The notes: generated from the letters alone by a model not told the origin. Numbered from the stretch's first letter, positions 55,031-63,679 are shown. The stretch is 64,000 nucleotides of DNA from F1-120-MAGs118 sp013360535 (GCA_026647215.1 JAPKHC010000013.1:1-64000); one strand, 5' to 3'. Program-made: numbers and translations.

Positions 55031-56284
55031 GCTCGTGGGCGCGAGATCGTCCGCGACCTCGACGCGATAGGCCTTCCAGGCGGGAAGAGCGCCGCACAGC
55101 GCACCGAGCAACACGAGGCCGGCGGGCACGAGCGCGAGCGCGACGTCGAGCTGCGCCGGATCGAGCACGACCCCGGTCTGTGCGCGCAGGATCCCGCGCG
55201 CGACGAACAGGATCACGAAATGCACGACGAATCCGCCGAGCGCGCCGAGCGCCGCGATCGTGGTCGCCTCGAGCACGACGACGGCCGACAGCTGGCCGCG
55301 GCGCGCGCCCAGCGCGCGCAGGATCGCGAGCTCGCGGCGGCGCTGGTGCATCGCGTCGTACAGGCTCGCGACGATCGACGCCGCGCCGACGAACACGGTC
55401 AGCCCCGCGACCAGCACCAGCACGCGGTTCATCCAGCCGAGCTTGTCGAACAGCTCCGCCATCACGCGCGCGATCGGCCACGCGAGCGTCGCGTCCTTGC
55501 CGCTCTTGTTGATCTCGCGGTCGAGCTCGAGCCCGACCTGCGGCGTCGTGAAGGCGAGCAGCACTGCGCTCACTTCCTTCACCTCGTCGGGAATCTCCTC
55601 TCCGGGTTCCGCGTGGAATTCTTCACCCGTTCCGCGCAGCACGTGCCCGCCCATGCGGAACATGCCCTCGATCGGGATCCAAACGCAGCGGTCGAGCGGA
55701 GTGTTCGTCGGCGCAAGCACACCGACGATCACGTAGTCCTCGTCGTGGGCGTGGCCCTCGTCGACACCGTGCGCGGGGTGGATCTCGTCACCGACCCGCG
55801 CGCCGGTGCGCGAAGCGACGAAACTGCCGAGCACGGCCTCGCGCAGCGTCTCGTCGAAGATGCGACCTGCGGCGACCGCAGGCGCGCGCGGACCGAGCAG
55901 CTCGCGATCGAACATCTGCGTGTCCGTGCCGACGACGCGGAATCCGCGCCAGTTGTCGCCGACCGCGTAGGGCACCGCCGCGCGAACGCCGGGACGCGTC
56001 TTGATCGTGGTGTACGCGCTCCACGGCAGGTTGCCGGGCGAAGTCTCGAGGTGGAACACGCTGTTGAGCACGAGCTGCAGCTGGCTGCCGCGGGCGCCGA
56101 GCACCGCGTCGAAAGGCGTGCTCTCGATCGTGAAGACCGTGCGGCTCTGGGCGCCGATCACGAGCACCGCCATCACAAGGCCACTGGCGAGCGCGAGCGA
56201 CAGCGCCGTCACGAACGTCGACAGCGCGTGCTGGCGCAGGCTGCGGCGCGCGAGCAGCCACAACGAGTAGTGGCGGGCGCTCAT
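55028..56284 (-). CDS. FtsX/MacB-type ABC transporter permease with His-rich loop
   Basis: A 418-residue permease with an N-terminal membrane segment, a large extracytoplasmic domain and three C-terminal segments ending ALCGALPAWKAYRV, the FtsX-family layout. The extracytoplasmic domain contains a His/Asp/Glu-rich loop (HPAHGVDEGHAHDEDY) that could bind zinc or copper. It overlaps the ATPase gene by 4 bp and precedes DUF3299, resembling zinc-linked transporter loci of gammaproteobacteria; the metal role is inference. Confidence 0.88.
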   Translation of the reverse strand: MSARHYSLWLLARRSLRQHALSTFVTALSLALASGLVMAVLVIGAQSRTVFTIESTPFDAVLGARGSQLQLVLNSVFHLETSPGNLPWSAYTTIKTRPGVRAAVPYAVGDNWRGFRVVGTDTQMFDRELLGPRAPAVAAGRIFDETLREAVLGSFVASRTGARVGDEIHPAHGVDEGHAHDEDYVIVGVLAPTNTPLDRCVWIPIEGMFRMGGHVLRGTGEEFHAEPGEEIPDEVKEVSAVLLAFTTPQVGLELDREINKSGKDATLAWPIARVMAELFDKLGWMNRVLVLVAGLTVFVGAASIVASLYDAMHQRRRELAILRALGARRGQLSAVVVLEATTIAALGALGGFVVHFVILFVARGILRAQTGVVLDPAQLDVALALVPAGLVLLGALCGALPAWKAYRVEVADDLAPTS

Positions 56285-56970
56285 GAACGCGCCTCCGCGT
56301 GGCTCGCGCGATTGAGGTCGGCGAGGTCGAGCACCCGCTCGAACTGCGCGACGACCCGCTCGTCGTGGCTGACGACGAGCAACGCCGCGCCGTTCTCGCG
56401 GCACGTCTCGCGCAGCAACGTGAGCGCCGCATCGGCGTTCGCACGGTCGAGGTTGCCGGTCGGCTCGTCCGCCAGCACGAGGTTGGGCTTGTTGACCAGC
56501 GCGCGCGCGACCGCGACACGCTGCTGCTGGCCGATCGAGAGCTTGCGCGGCGTGTATTCGAGCCGCGAACCGAGCCCGACCCGCTCGAGCAGCTCGCGCG
56601 CGTGCTCGACCTTCGCAGGCCCCGCGAACATCGACGCCAGCGCGACGTTCTCGAGCGCCGTGAAGCCCTGCAGCAGGTTGAAGGTCTGGAACACGTAGCC
56701 GACGTGCCGCGCCCGCCACGCGTCGCGCTCGGCCTCCGACAGCGGCGCGATGTCGCGCCCGGCGACTTTCACCGTGCCCGCGTCGGGCCGGACGATCCCC
56801 GCGATCACGTGCAGCAGCGTCGTCTTGCCCGTGCCACTCTGCCCGCGCAGCGCCACCTGCTCTCCCGCGCCGACCACGAAGCTCGGCACGTCGAGCACGT
56901 CCACACGCCCGCCGTCGGGCGCCCCGAACGCCTTGCGCACACCCACGATCTCCAGCACCGCTTCCGCCAT
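56281..56970 (-). CDS. LolD/MacB-type ABC transporter ATP-binding protein
   Basis: A 229-residue ATPase. Walker A is GQSGTGKTT, the signature is LSIGQQQRVAVARAL (LSxGQ), Walker B is LVLADEPTGNLD, and the H-loop is VVSHD. The two-residue EPTGNLD run is typical of the LolD/MacB/FtsE group. ATG is preceded by TAGGAA 7 nt upstream and GGAGG just before the ATG. It faces, divergently, a membrane-protein gene, and its 5' end plus promoter is duplicated as a remnant at 59.3 kb. Confidence 0.92.
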   Translation of the reverse strand: MAEAVLEIVGVRKAFGAPDGGRVDVLDVPSFVVGAGEQVALRGQSGTGKTTLLHVIAGIVRPDAGTVKVAGRDIAPLSEAERDAWRARHVGYVFQTFNLLQGFTALENVALASMFAGPAKVEHARELLERVGLGSRLEYTPRKLSIGQQQRVAVARALVNKPNLVLADEPTGNLDRANADAALTLLRETCRENGAALLVVSHDERVVAQFERVLDLADLNRASHAEARS

Positions 56971-56977
56971 GCCTCCA

Positions 56978-56983
56978 TTCCTA
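56978..56983 (-). promoter_or_regulatory. -10-like TAGGAA of the LolD-type operon
   Basis: Minus-strand TAGGAA ends 7 nt before the ATG at 56970. This region is duplicated near 59390. Confidence 0.35.
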
Positions 56984-57117
56984 ACGTCCCGCCGCCCCAA
57001 CTTCGATTGCCCGCCGTGTTTGGGTTGGTTGCGACTGCGAACTCGCGTGCCAGCGCCTCAGCGTGGCGCAATGTCCGACCGTCACATACCGTGGCATCCC
57101 CTCGGGCGATTGAAACG

Positions 57118-57873
57118 ATGGCGGATTCCGGAGCTGAAGCTGCACAGGCGCGGAAGCAGCGGCGAGAGGCGATCCTGCTGGCGGCGGGGCGCGAGCGGAG
57201 GCGCACGCGCACGCGGCTGATGGCGTTGGGGTTCGGGTTCCTGGCGCCCGCGTTCTGCTTCCCGCTGTACTGGTCGTTCGGGTTCGACATCTTCGGACGG
57301 TTCTCGTTCGCGGTGCACGTGGGGGCCGCGCTCGGCATCGGACTGCTGGGGCTGCAGGTCTCGGGGCTGGTGAAGGAACCACGCCGTTCGGCGTTGCTCG
57401 CCGGCGCGCTCGCATCGGCGGCCTCCCATGCGTTGCTGATCGGTCTGGCACTGTCGCCCGCTTCCATCCTGCTTTTGTTGTGGGTCATCGGCCTGGTGGG
57501 GCTCTTGCCCTTCGGCACCGCGTGGACGCTGGTGCGAGCGGCGCGCGAGGTGTGGGAGAACTCGGCGCCTCTCCCGGCGCCCATGCGCTCGCGGCTCGGG
57601 GTGCTTGGTTTCATGCTGGCCGCCGCTGTTCCCGTGGGGCAGCCCGTGGTGCAGGAACTCGCGTTCGGCGTCGCGCTCGAACGCATCGACAGCACTGCGC
57701 CCGACGCGATCGAGCGCGCGAACGACGTGCTCCGCTGGGTTCCATGGCTCTCGTCGAGGCCGCTGTGCGACGAAGCCGCGATGGAGAGCGACGAGGCTCG
57801 TTTCGAGCGCCTCTCGCAGCTCTACGAGCTCCGTTTTGGTCGGTCCATCGAGGAGGAACTGTGGGCAGACTGA
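57118..57873 (+). CDS. Membrane protein of a three-member paralogous family (copy A)
   Basis: A 251-residue protein. A basic N-terminus (SGAEAAQARKQRREA) leads into about five membrane segments (ALGFGFLAPAFCFPLYW; HVGAALGIGLLGLQVSG; a hydrophobic region of 45 residues containing the family motif GLVGLLPFGTAW; and LGVLGFMLAAAVPVGQP), then a cytoplasmic-type C-terminal domain with DAIERANDVLRWVP and DEARFERLSQLYELRFG. Paralogs B and C share the same motifs in the same order. I do not recognise the family. The 5' flank (ATACCGTGG and onward) is nearly identical to that of copy C. Confidence 0.75.
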   Translation: MADSGAEAAQARKQRREAILLAAGRERRRTRTRLMALGFGFLAPAFCFPLYWSFGFDIFGRFSFAVHVGAALGIGLLGLQVSGLVKEPRRSALLAGALASAASHALLIGLALSPASILLLLWVIGLVGLLPFGTAWTLVRAAREVWENSAPLPAPMRSRLGVLGFMLAAAVPVGQPVVQELAFGVALERIDSTAPDAIERANDVLRWVPWLSSRPLCDEAAMESDEARFERLSQLYELRFGRSIEEELWAD

Positions 57874-58117
57874 ATGGACACGCGTCCGGGTTCCGCGTGT
57901 CGCGCCACGTTTCGTGGCGGTGGCGCATCGCTGCGCGTCTCGGCCCCAGTTCCGCAGCCGCCTTCGCCGATCAGGCCGTGGTCGAGCGCGTTCAGCTTGC
58001 GCCGCTCAATGCCCGGAAACCGGGAGTGCCGGCCGGTGGAACCGCCGATTCGCTGCGGGGCGTGGCGCGCATCTTGGTACGCGACTACTCTCGAGTCCCC
58101 TTGGGCGAGCGTCCCTC

Positions 58118-58870
58118 ATGACGGAAGCGAATGACATGGCTGTGGCCAGCCCGCCCGCGCTGGACGAGCAGTCCGCACGAACCCGGCGACGCAAGCGGAC
58201 GATCTACCTGACCCTCTGGTTCGGAATCATCGGCCCGGCGATTTGCTTCGGGCTCTTCGACGGAGTGGGGGCGGAGGTCTTCGGGCGCCTTTCGATTCCG
58301 CTGCGCGTGGCGGCCGCCAGCGGTCTCGCGTTGCTGCTCTTGCATGTGTCGGGCTTCGTCAGGTCGCCCAGGTCGCTGGCCCTCTTGAGCGGGTTCCTCG
58401 GGGCATCCGCCGTTCTGGCGTGGCTCACGGGAGCGCTCCTGCTGCCGCTGACCTTGGTCGGACTCATGGTCGGCATCGGACTTCTCGGCCTGATCCCGTT
58501 TGGCACCGCGTGGGTGCTGTTCCGTGCGGCGGGCGAAGCGTGGGACGATGCGGCGCCCTTGCCACCTTGGCGACGACCACAGCTCGGAGTCTGCGGTGCC
58601 GCACTCGCGACGCTCTTCCCTGTGGGGCAGCCGATCGCTCAGGAGATGAGCTACGAAATCGCGTTCGAGCGCTTGGAGCTGTCGACGTCCGATGCGATCG
58701 AGCGTGCGAGCGACGCCCTCGACTGGGTGCCCTGCCTGTCGCGCGAGCCGCTCCTCGACAAGGCCCGAAAGGAAAAGGACGAAGCGCGCTTCGACAGGCT
58801 CTCGAGGCTGAGCGAGCTGCAGTTCGGCTTCCCGATCTCCCGCGACGGCTATCTCCTCTTCCCGGATTGA
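58118..58870 (+). CDS. Membrane protein of a three-member paralogous family (copy B)
   Basis: A 250-residue paralog of copies A and C: GIIGPAICFGLFDG, HVSGFVRSPRSLALLSGFLG, GLLGLIPFGTAWVLFRAAG, VGQPIAQEMSYEIAFERLE and DEARFDRLSRLSELQFGFP. The N-terminus differs (NDMAVASPPALDEQSARTRRRK) and the upstream region is unrelated to the other two. Gap to copy A is 244 bp, in which a TACTCT -10-like sequence is the only signal noted. Function unknown. Confidence 0.75.
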   Translation: MTEANDMAVASPPALDEQSARTRRRKRTIYLTLWFGIIGPAICFGLFDGVGAEVFGRLSIPLRVAAASGLALLLLHVSGFVRSPRSLALLSGFLGASAVLAWLTGALLLPLTLVGLMVGIGLLGLIPFGTAWVLFRAAGEAWDDAAPLPPWRRPQLGVCGAALATLFPVGQPIAQEMSYEIAFERLELSTSDAIERASDALDWVPCLSREPLLDKARKEKDEARFDRLSRLSELQFGFPISRDGYLLFPD

Positions 58871-58958
58871 GCCCTCTCGCCGCTCGCTCTCTCGTGCCGT
58901 TCGACGTCCCGTGTCCCGTGGACCTCGAGTCGACGCCCCCGCGCTCGCAACCGCCAAC

Positions 58959-59228
58959 ATGATCCTCTCGTTCTGCAAGTTGAGAATTTCGGAGGCTGCT
59001 GCGCGCGAATCCGCTGCGTCGCTCCCGTGGTTCCTGCACGAGGGGCTGACTCTGTTGCTGTTGGGCATCCCCCTGTGTGGGGTGCTCTGGCTCATCGGCC
59101 ACACCACCCAAAGGCACACCCTCGGCGCGGAGTTCGCGCGCCTGCGCCGCGGCCGATGGTTCCGCGTCCTGTTGGGCTTGTGGGCCGCATCTGCCGGTGC
59201 TTACGCCGTGCTGCTCGCGGTTCAATGA
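58959..59228 (+). CDS. Small membrane protein, unknown
   Basis: An 89-residue protein with two hydrophobic segments (LTLLLLGIPLCGVLWLIG and WFRVLLGLWAASAGAYAVLLAV) separated by a basic loop. Codon third positions are GC-rich as in real genes. It could be an independent gene or a fragment; an ATG 16 codons upstream in frame is possible. No relative is recognised. Confidence 0.45.
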   Translation: MILSFCKLRISEAAARESAASLPWFLHEGLTLLLLGIPLCGVLWLIGHTTQRHTLGAEFARLRRGRWFRVLLGLWAASAGAYAVLLAVQ

Positions 59229-59311
59229 GCCGCTGAGGTGGCCTGTGCACCAAGTGAGCCGCAACGCGTTGGCGCCGCAAGCATGGGCCGAGTCAACTCC
59301 CCGAGCCCCTC

Positions 59312-59426
59312 GTCCGGCGCCCCGAACGCCCTGCGCACGCCCGCGATTTCCAGCACAGCTTCCGCCCCGCCCTCATTCCTGACGCCTCGCCCACAACTTC
59401 GATTGCCGGCCGTATTTGGGTTGGGC
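59312..59426 (-). pseudogene. Remnant copy of the LolD-type ATPase 5' end and promoter
   Basis: About 115 bp match the first 20 codons and upstream region of the ABC ATPase at 56914-57028: GCGCCCCGAACGCC, then ATTTCCAGCACAGC and TTCCGCC, and finally TTTGGGTTGG. In this copy the ATG is replaced (GCCCC in place of GCCAT), and no further ATPase sequence follows, so it is a relic of duplication. It sits downstream of the small membrane gene and upstream of the next lipoprotein. Confidence 0.75.
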
Positions 59427-59515
59427 TCGTCGTCCATCGGCGCCGTGCCGTTGAGCGCTCGTGGCGCGCTCCGACGCGATCGACTACGCTCGTTCTTCCC
59501 CAGGCTCGTCGTTCG

Positions 59516-60835
59516 ATGTCTTTCCGTCAGTCCCTGAACGCGATGCGTTCGATGGGCATGTCCTTCCGCCTTGCACGAACGCTGTTTCCGCAGCGTCGAC
59601 GTCGCCGGGGCGTCGCCTGCTTGTGTCTGCTCGCGGCCTGCAGCGCGCCGGAGTCGCGCGAGTCCGTTTCGGAATCAGCTGCGCCTCCCGCGAAGCCCAC
59701 ATGCGCCGTCCGAGGCCTCGTGCTCGGGTGGGATGACCAGCCGGTGGAGGGAGCGTGGGTCGAGGCGCACGACCGGCGTGAGGGGACGAGCTGGGGCGCG
59801 CGAACCGGCCCCGATGGAACGTTCGTCTTTCCTGACTTGCCCGCGGGAGCGACGCCCGTGCTGAGCGTGGAGCATCCGGCGTATGCCCACTGGCCGCTGT
59901 CGCCTTGCGACCGGCAGCGGCCGGTTCGCGAGCGTGAGGTCACCGTGCGTCTCAGGACTTCGAGGGTCGAGCCGTTCGTCGTTCAAGACAAGCGAACGTC
60001 GGAGCCGCTGCAGCACGTGGTTGTCGAGGTGTATCGGGTGGACACGCTGCTCACAGGCAAGGGGCGCGCCCTCCTGTGTCTGACGCCGGAGCGGTACGAA
60101 TTCGACACGACTCCGGGGATGGTTGAGGTCGGTTCGGAGCTCTCGGCCTATCGGGTCTGTGCCGAAGGGCATGTACCCGAGTTGATCGTTCTCGACGGCT
60201 CAAACCTCGGTGTGGGTGAACCGATCCTGGTTCGCTTGGCTCCGGAGAGCAGGATCGCGGCGCAAGTGGACCCGCCTCCTGGGCCGTCGCGCCGCTGGAC
60301 CGCGCACCTCGAGATGACCTCGTTCTGGCCGAACTTCGAGTCCGATGACCGGTACATGACGATCGCGAACCTTGATCTCGTTCCGAGTCCTCAGGCAACG
60401 GTCGCCGAGGTTTCTCCGGAGGGCCAAGTCGAGTTCGCCGGACTTCCGCATGGCGACTACAGCCTCACGATCTGCGACGAGTCCGGCAGGTCGATCAGCG
60501 GTCCCGGCGAGATCGAGATCCCTCGCGGCCGCGAAGAGGTTGTCTCCGTGTTCATCAAGATCGGAAGCACGGATTCGTTGCGAATCGCGCTCAGCGAGAT
60601 CGGACCCGAGGCGAAGCTGCCGATCTCCATCTTCCTGCGCTCCGAGCGCCACCACTTTGGGGCGTTCGTCGACGAACTCGGCGCAGCGGAGTTTCCACGC
60701 CTCGAGCCGGATCTCTATCGCGTGGAACTCAGGACAGCCTCTGGCGACCACCTCGTGTTTCCCGAGCCGATCCACGTCGGGTCCGGACCGCGAGATGTTC
60801 TCGTGCTCGACTTCCGCCTGGCCCGCAAGCGTTGA
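59516..60835 (+). CDS. Lipoprotein with carboxypeptidase-regulatory-like domain
   Basis: A 439-residue exported lipoprotein (lipobox CLLAACS after an Arg-rich N-terminus). Residues 60-130 form a carboxypeptidase-regulatory-like beta-sandwich (VRGLVLGWDDQPVEGAWV ... GPDGTFVFPDLPAG); the rest is a chain of similar beta-rich domains (SPEGQVEFAGLPHGDYSL). No catalytic residues are evident. Several Met codons near the start make the exact N-terminus uncertain. It lies between paralogs B and C of the membrane family, so it may have been caught up in their duplication. Confidence 0.75.
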   Translation: MSFRQSLNAMRSMGMSFRLARTLFPQRRRRRGVACLCLLAACSAPESRESVSESAAPPAKPTCAVRGLVLGWDDQPVEGAWVEAHDRREGTSWGARTGPDGTFVFPDLPAGATPVLSVEHPAYAHWPLSPCDRQRPVREREVTVRLRTSRVEPFVVQDKRTSEPLQHVVVEVYRVDTLLTGKGRALLCLTPERYEFDTTPGMVEVGSELSAYRVCAEGHVPELIVLDGSNLGVGEPILVRLAPESRIAAQVDPPPGPSRRWTAHLEMTSFWPNFESDDRYMTIANLDLVPSPQATVAEVSPEGQVEFAGLPHGDYSLTICDESGRSISGPGEIEIPRGREEVVSVFIKIGSTDSLRIALSEIGPEAKLPISIFLRSERHHFGAFVDELGAAEFPRLEPDLYRVELRTASGDHLVFPEPIHVGSGPRDVLVLDFRLARKR

Positions 60836-60906
60836 ACCGACATCGGCGTCGCTGGCGCGTTGTCGAAGCGTCGCATACCGTGGAGGTCCCTCAGGTGAGT
60901 GACACG

Positions 60907-61662
60907 ATGGTGGATTCCGAGTCGGAAGCTGCCCAGGCGCGGAAGGAACGGCGAGAAGCGGTGCTGCAGGTTGCGGGCCGCGGGCGGACGCGCACGCTCA
61001 CGTTGGTGCTGACTTACCTCTTCGGGTTTCTCGGGCCGGCGGCGTGCTTCTGCCTGCACTGGGTGCTCGGTGCCGACATGTTCGGTTCCAGGGAAGTGAC
61101 CGTGCATGTTGCGGCGATCGCGGCGTTGTTGTCGCTCGCCCTACACGTTCACTGGAGAGACTGTCCCCCGGGCTTCTCGGCCTTCCTGGGGGGAGCGCTG
61201 CTCTCGTCGGCCATCCAGGCGCTGCTCGTCGCACTTTTCCTGTTGCCCCTCACTCTGGTTTGCATGCTCATCGTCGTCGGAGTCGTCGGGCTCATCCCGT
61301 TTGGCACGGCGTGGACTCTTTACCGAGCTTCGCATGAAGCGCATCAGGCAGCTGCGCTGCTTTCGCGGCGTACGCGGATCGCCTTCGCCGCCTGTGGATT
61401 CGCGTTGAGCTCGTCGTTGTTGCTCGCGCATCCGGTGACGCAATTCGTCGCCTACGAGATCGCGTTCGAACGGATCGCTGAGTTGACCCCAGACGCACCC
61501 GAGCGGGCCAATGAGGTGCTCGCCCTCATCCCAGGGCTAGCGAACCGCCCGCTGATAGACGAAGCCCTCGCCTGTGAGGACGACGAGCGTTTCCTGCGCC
61601 TCTCCAAGCTTTGTGTGCTCCGCTTCGGCTTCGCCATCGATCGCACTTGGCGGCGCGACTAG
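60907..61662 (+). CDS. Membrane protein of a three-member paralogous family (copy C)
   Basis: A 251-residue paralog, closest to copy A at its N-terminus (SESEAAQARKERREAVL) and upstream DNA. Shared motifs: FGFLGPAACFCLHW, GVVGLIPFGTAWTLYRA, VTQFVAYEIAFERI, APERANEVLALIPGLANRPLIDEA and DERFLRLSKLCVLRFGF. The ATG is 71 bp after the lipoprotein stop. Function unknown. Confidence 0.75.
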   Translation: MVDSESEAAQARKERREAVLQVAGRGRTRTLTLVLTYLFGFLGPAACFCLHWVLGADMFGSREVTVHVAAIAALLSLALHVHWRDCPPGFSAFLGGALLSSAIQALLVALFLLPLTLVCMLIVVGVVGLIPFGTAWTLYRASHEAHQAAALLSRRTRIAFAACGFALSSSLLLAHPVTQFVAYEIAFERIAELTPDAPERANEVLALIPGLANRPLIDEALACEDDERFLRLSKLCVLRFGFAIDRTWRRD

Positions 61663-61891
61663 GACTGAACCGCTCCACGCGTCGCTCGCGGGCTTGCGCT
61701 CCGGTCCGATGTGGACTGGTTCTTGATGTCTGGTCGCCGCTCTCTGGGCATGAATCTGGCTCGACTTCGGAAGGCGCCGGGGAACTGGTCGTCGATCCAC
61801 GCGGAGGCAGCGCCCAGTTAATCACGCACGGCAGCGAGTTGGATTCCTCAACGATGCAGGCTGAACCGAGCGAGGAGCGGGCGAAGCCGGA

Positions 61892-61897
61892 TAGGAT
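61892..61897 (+). promoter_or_regulatory. -10-like TAGGAT before a small anchored protein gene
   Basis: TAGGAT ends 9 nt before the ATG at 61907. Confidence 0.35.
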
Positions 61898-61906
61898 CTC
61901 GTCGGT

Positions 61907-62392
61907 ATGCGAGCGTCATCCGTAGGTTTCCAGCGAGGAAGCGTGAGGCGCGGGTTCCTTGTCGGCGTCCTGCTGCTCGGGGTCGTATCACTGGCGTGGT
62001 TCTTGGTCGTCGACGCGCGCGAGAGGTCGGCCGCGGCGGTGTTCCGGCTGCCGGAGTTGCGCGTGGAGCCAGTCTCGAAGGGGGAGGACGGGCGCGAGGT
62101 CGTGCTCGTGGCGCGCAATCCCGCCGGTGCGCCGCCGCTGGAGTACCTGACCCAGTTCGGTATCGCTGTCGTAGGCGTCAGGACGCGACAGGGATCGGAC
62201 TGGGTGCCCCAGGTGCGGGGCGGGTGTGGCAATTCCATAGGGAGTGCGGTGCTCGAGCCGGGCGCCGAAATGCGGGAACGGGTCAGGATCGAGAAGAGCG
62301 GCGCTTTCCAGCTCAATCTCGCGGTTCGTGCGATCGGCGCGTGCGACTGGCAAGACGCGACGCTCGAGTTCGACGAGGCACTCGAGCGCTGA
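61907..62392 (+). CDS. Small anchored protein, unknown
   Basis: A 161-residue protein with one N-terminal membrane segment (GFLVGVLLLGVVSLAWFLVV) and a soluble beta-rich domain of 110 residues containing two Cys-bearing loops (RGGCGNSIGS and GACDWQD). No family is recognised. It is transcribed in the same direction as the flanking genes, 244 bp after copy C and 36 bp before the HAD gene. Confidence 0.65.
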   Translation: MRASSVGFQRGSVRRGFLVGVLLLGVVSLAWFLVVDARERSAAAVFRLPELRVEPVSKGEDGREVVLVARNPAGAPPLEYLTQFGIAVVGVRTRQGSDWVPQVRGGCGNSIGSAVLEPGAEMRERVRIEKSGAFQLNLAVRAIGACDWQDATLEFDEALER

Positions 62393-62415
62393 GCTGCGCC
62401 CCGCGACGCGCGTGG

Positions 62416-62421
62416 TAGCGT
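62416..62421 (+). promoter_or_regulatory. -10-like TAGCGT of the HAD gene
   Basis: TAGCGT ends 7 nt before the ATG at 62429. Confidence 0.3.
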
Positions 62422-62428
62422 GCGAGCC

Positions 62429-63115
62429 ATGGGCGCGCTGCCGTTCGCTGCGGTGATCTTCGATCTCGACGGGACGCTCGTCGCGACGGATTCGTTTTGG
62501 GTCGTGGCGGCGGAGCGGGGGGCGAGGCGGGCGTTTGGGGAGCTCGGGATCGAGCGCGAGTTGCCGACGGCGCGGGAGTGGATGGCGCTGGTGGGGCAGC
62601 CGCTGGCGAGGGGGTTCGAGCGGCTGTTTCCGGAGTTGCCGGAGGTGCAGCGGGAGCGCGTGATGGCGCGTTGTGTCGAGGAGTCGCATGCGGCGATGCG
62701 CGCGGGTGGTGCGGTCGAGATGCCGGGGGCGAGCGAGGTGCTGCGCGAGTTGCGGGCGCGCGGAGTGAAGCTCGGCATCGCGTCGAATTGCGCGCAGGCG
62801 TACCTCGACTCGATGTTGCGGACGCTGCAGCTCGGCGAGCTCGTCGACGAGGCGCGCTGTCTGCAGTCGCCGGGAGTCGCCAACAAGGCCGACATGCTCG
62901 CCGACCTGCTCGACACTTTCGGGACGACGTCGGCGGTGATGGTGGGGGATCGTGCGAGCGACGGCGCGGCGGCGCGGGCGAACGGGTTGCCGTTTGTGCA
63001 TCTGGCGAGCGGCTTCGCTCCCGAGGACGAGCGCATCGAGTGCGACACCCGCATCGGAGCGCTCGCGGAGCTCCTGTCGACCCTGGAACGAGGTCTGGGC
63101 GGGCTGCGGCGCTGA
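62429..63115 (+). CDS. HAD family hydrolase (phosphatase-like)
   Basis: A 228-residue haloacid-dehalogenase-fold phosphatase. The nucleophile and acid/base are D12 and D14 in IFDLDGTLV, motif II is GIASNC, the Lys lies in VANKADML, and motif IV is VMVGDRASDGAAA. The small helical cap (residues 20-85) is the phosphoglycolate phosphatase/beta-phosphoglucomutase class. Substrate not predictable. An upstream in-frame GTG three codons earlier is less likely. Confidence 0.88.
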   Translation: MGALPFAAVIFDLDGTLVATDSFWVVAAERGARRAFGELGIERELPTAREWMALVGQPLARGFERLFPELPEVQRERVMARCVEESHAAMRAGGAVEMPGASEVLRELRARGVKLGIASNCAQAYLDSMLRTLQLGELVDEARCLQSPGVANKADMLADLLDTFGTTSAVMVGDRASDGAAARANGLPFVHLASGFAPEDERIECDTRIGALAELLSTLERGLGGLRR

Positions 63116-63423
63116 GGCCGCCAACGGACGGGGGGCGACAGCGGAACGCCACTCGGAACTCCCACACCGCAGTCTGGGGAGCGGCCGCGGGGCGCCAACA
63201 GGCCCCTGAACCGGCCGTAAGCTCGCCGGAAACGTGGGTCCGGCGCTCCAGCGGCCTCGCCGGAGGGCGGCGCCCCCGCGACAGGGCCAGGGGCTCTGGC
63301 CCCCCGGGGTTGCTGTCCGACCGGAGGGCCGCTATCCTCTCCGCCCCTTCACAGGCGGCCAGAGTCGCCGGAGCGAAGGATGCCCCTTCGCCCGCCTCGT
63401 CCTTGCCTCGAGAGCCCCGCACG
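63116..63423 (+). other. Intergenic region with RpoZ-like gene promoter
   Basis: A 308-bp gap. Its only convincing signal is a promoter near the 3' end: TTGCTG at 63310-63315, a 17-bp spacer, and TATCCT at 63333-63338, leaving a leader of about 85 nt. Upstream, GC-rich inverted segments are present but without a T-run, and no gene is seen. Confidence 0.5.
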
Positions 63424-63639
63424 ATGGATCTGACCCTTCCTCAGCGCCTCCAGAAGTCCGTCTCCGGCTCGTTCCACAAGACCGCGCTGCTGCAGAAGCG
63501 CGTGCGCGAGTTGATCCGCGGCGCGTCGCCGCTGATCGAGACGCGTGAGAAGCACCCGATCAAGATCGCGTTCCTCGAGATGGAGCGTGGCCTGATCGAG
63601 CTGATCCCCGAAGACGACACCCCGCCGCCGACGCTCTGA
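63424..63639 (+). CDS. rpoZ: RNA polymerase omega subunit-like protein
   Basis: A 71-residue protein. The segment KTALLQKRVRELIRGASPLIETREKH followed by PIKIAFLEMERGLIEL (split here only for description) fits the short omega fold: a helix carrying RARELxxG, a PxV turn, then an ALEEIxxGKI-like helix. The match is from memory of the family pattern and the protein is short, so the assignment is moderate. It follows a sigma-70-like promoter and precedes lpxK by 40 bp. Confidence 0.55.
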   Translation: MDLTLPQRLQKSVSGSFHKTALLQKRVRELIRGASPLIETREKHPIKIAFLEMERGLIELIPEDDTPPPTL

Positions 63640-63679
63640 GGCGTCGCACGCGGGCCTGCGCCGACAGCAGGCCGTTCCG

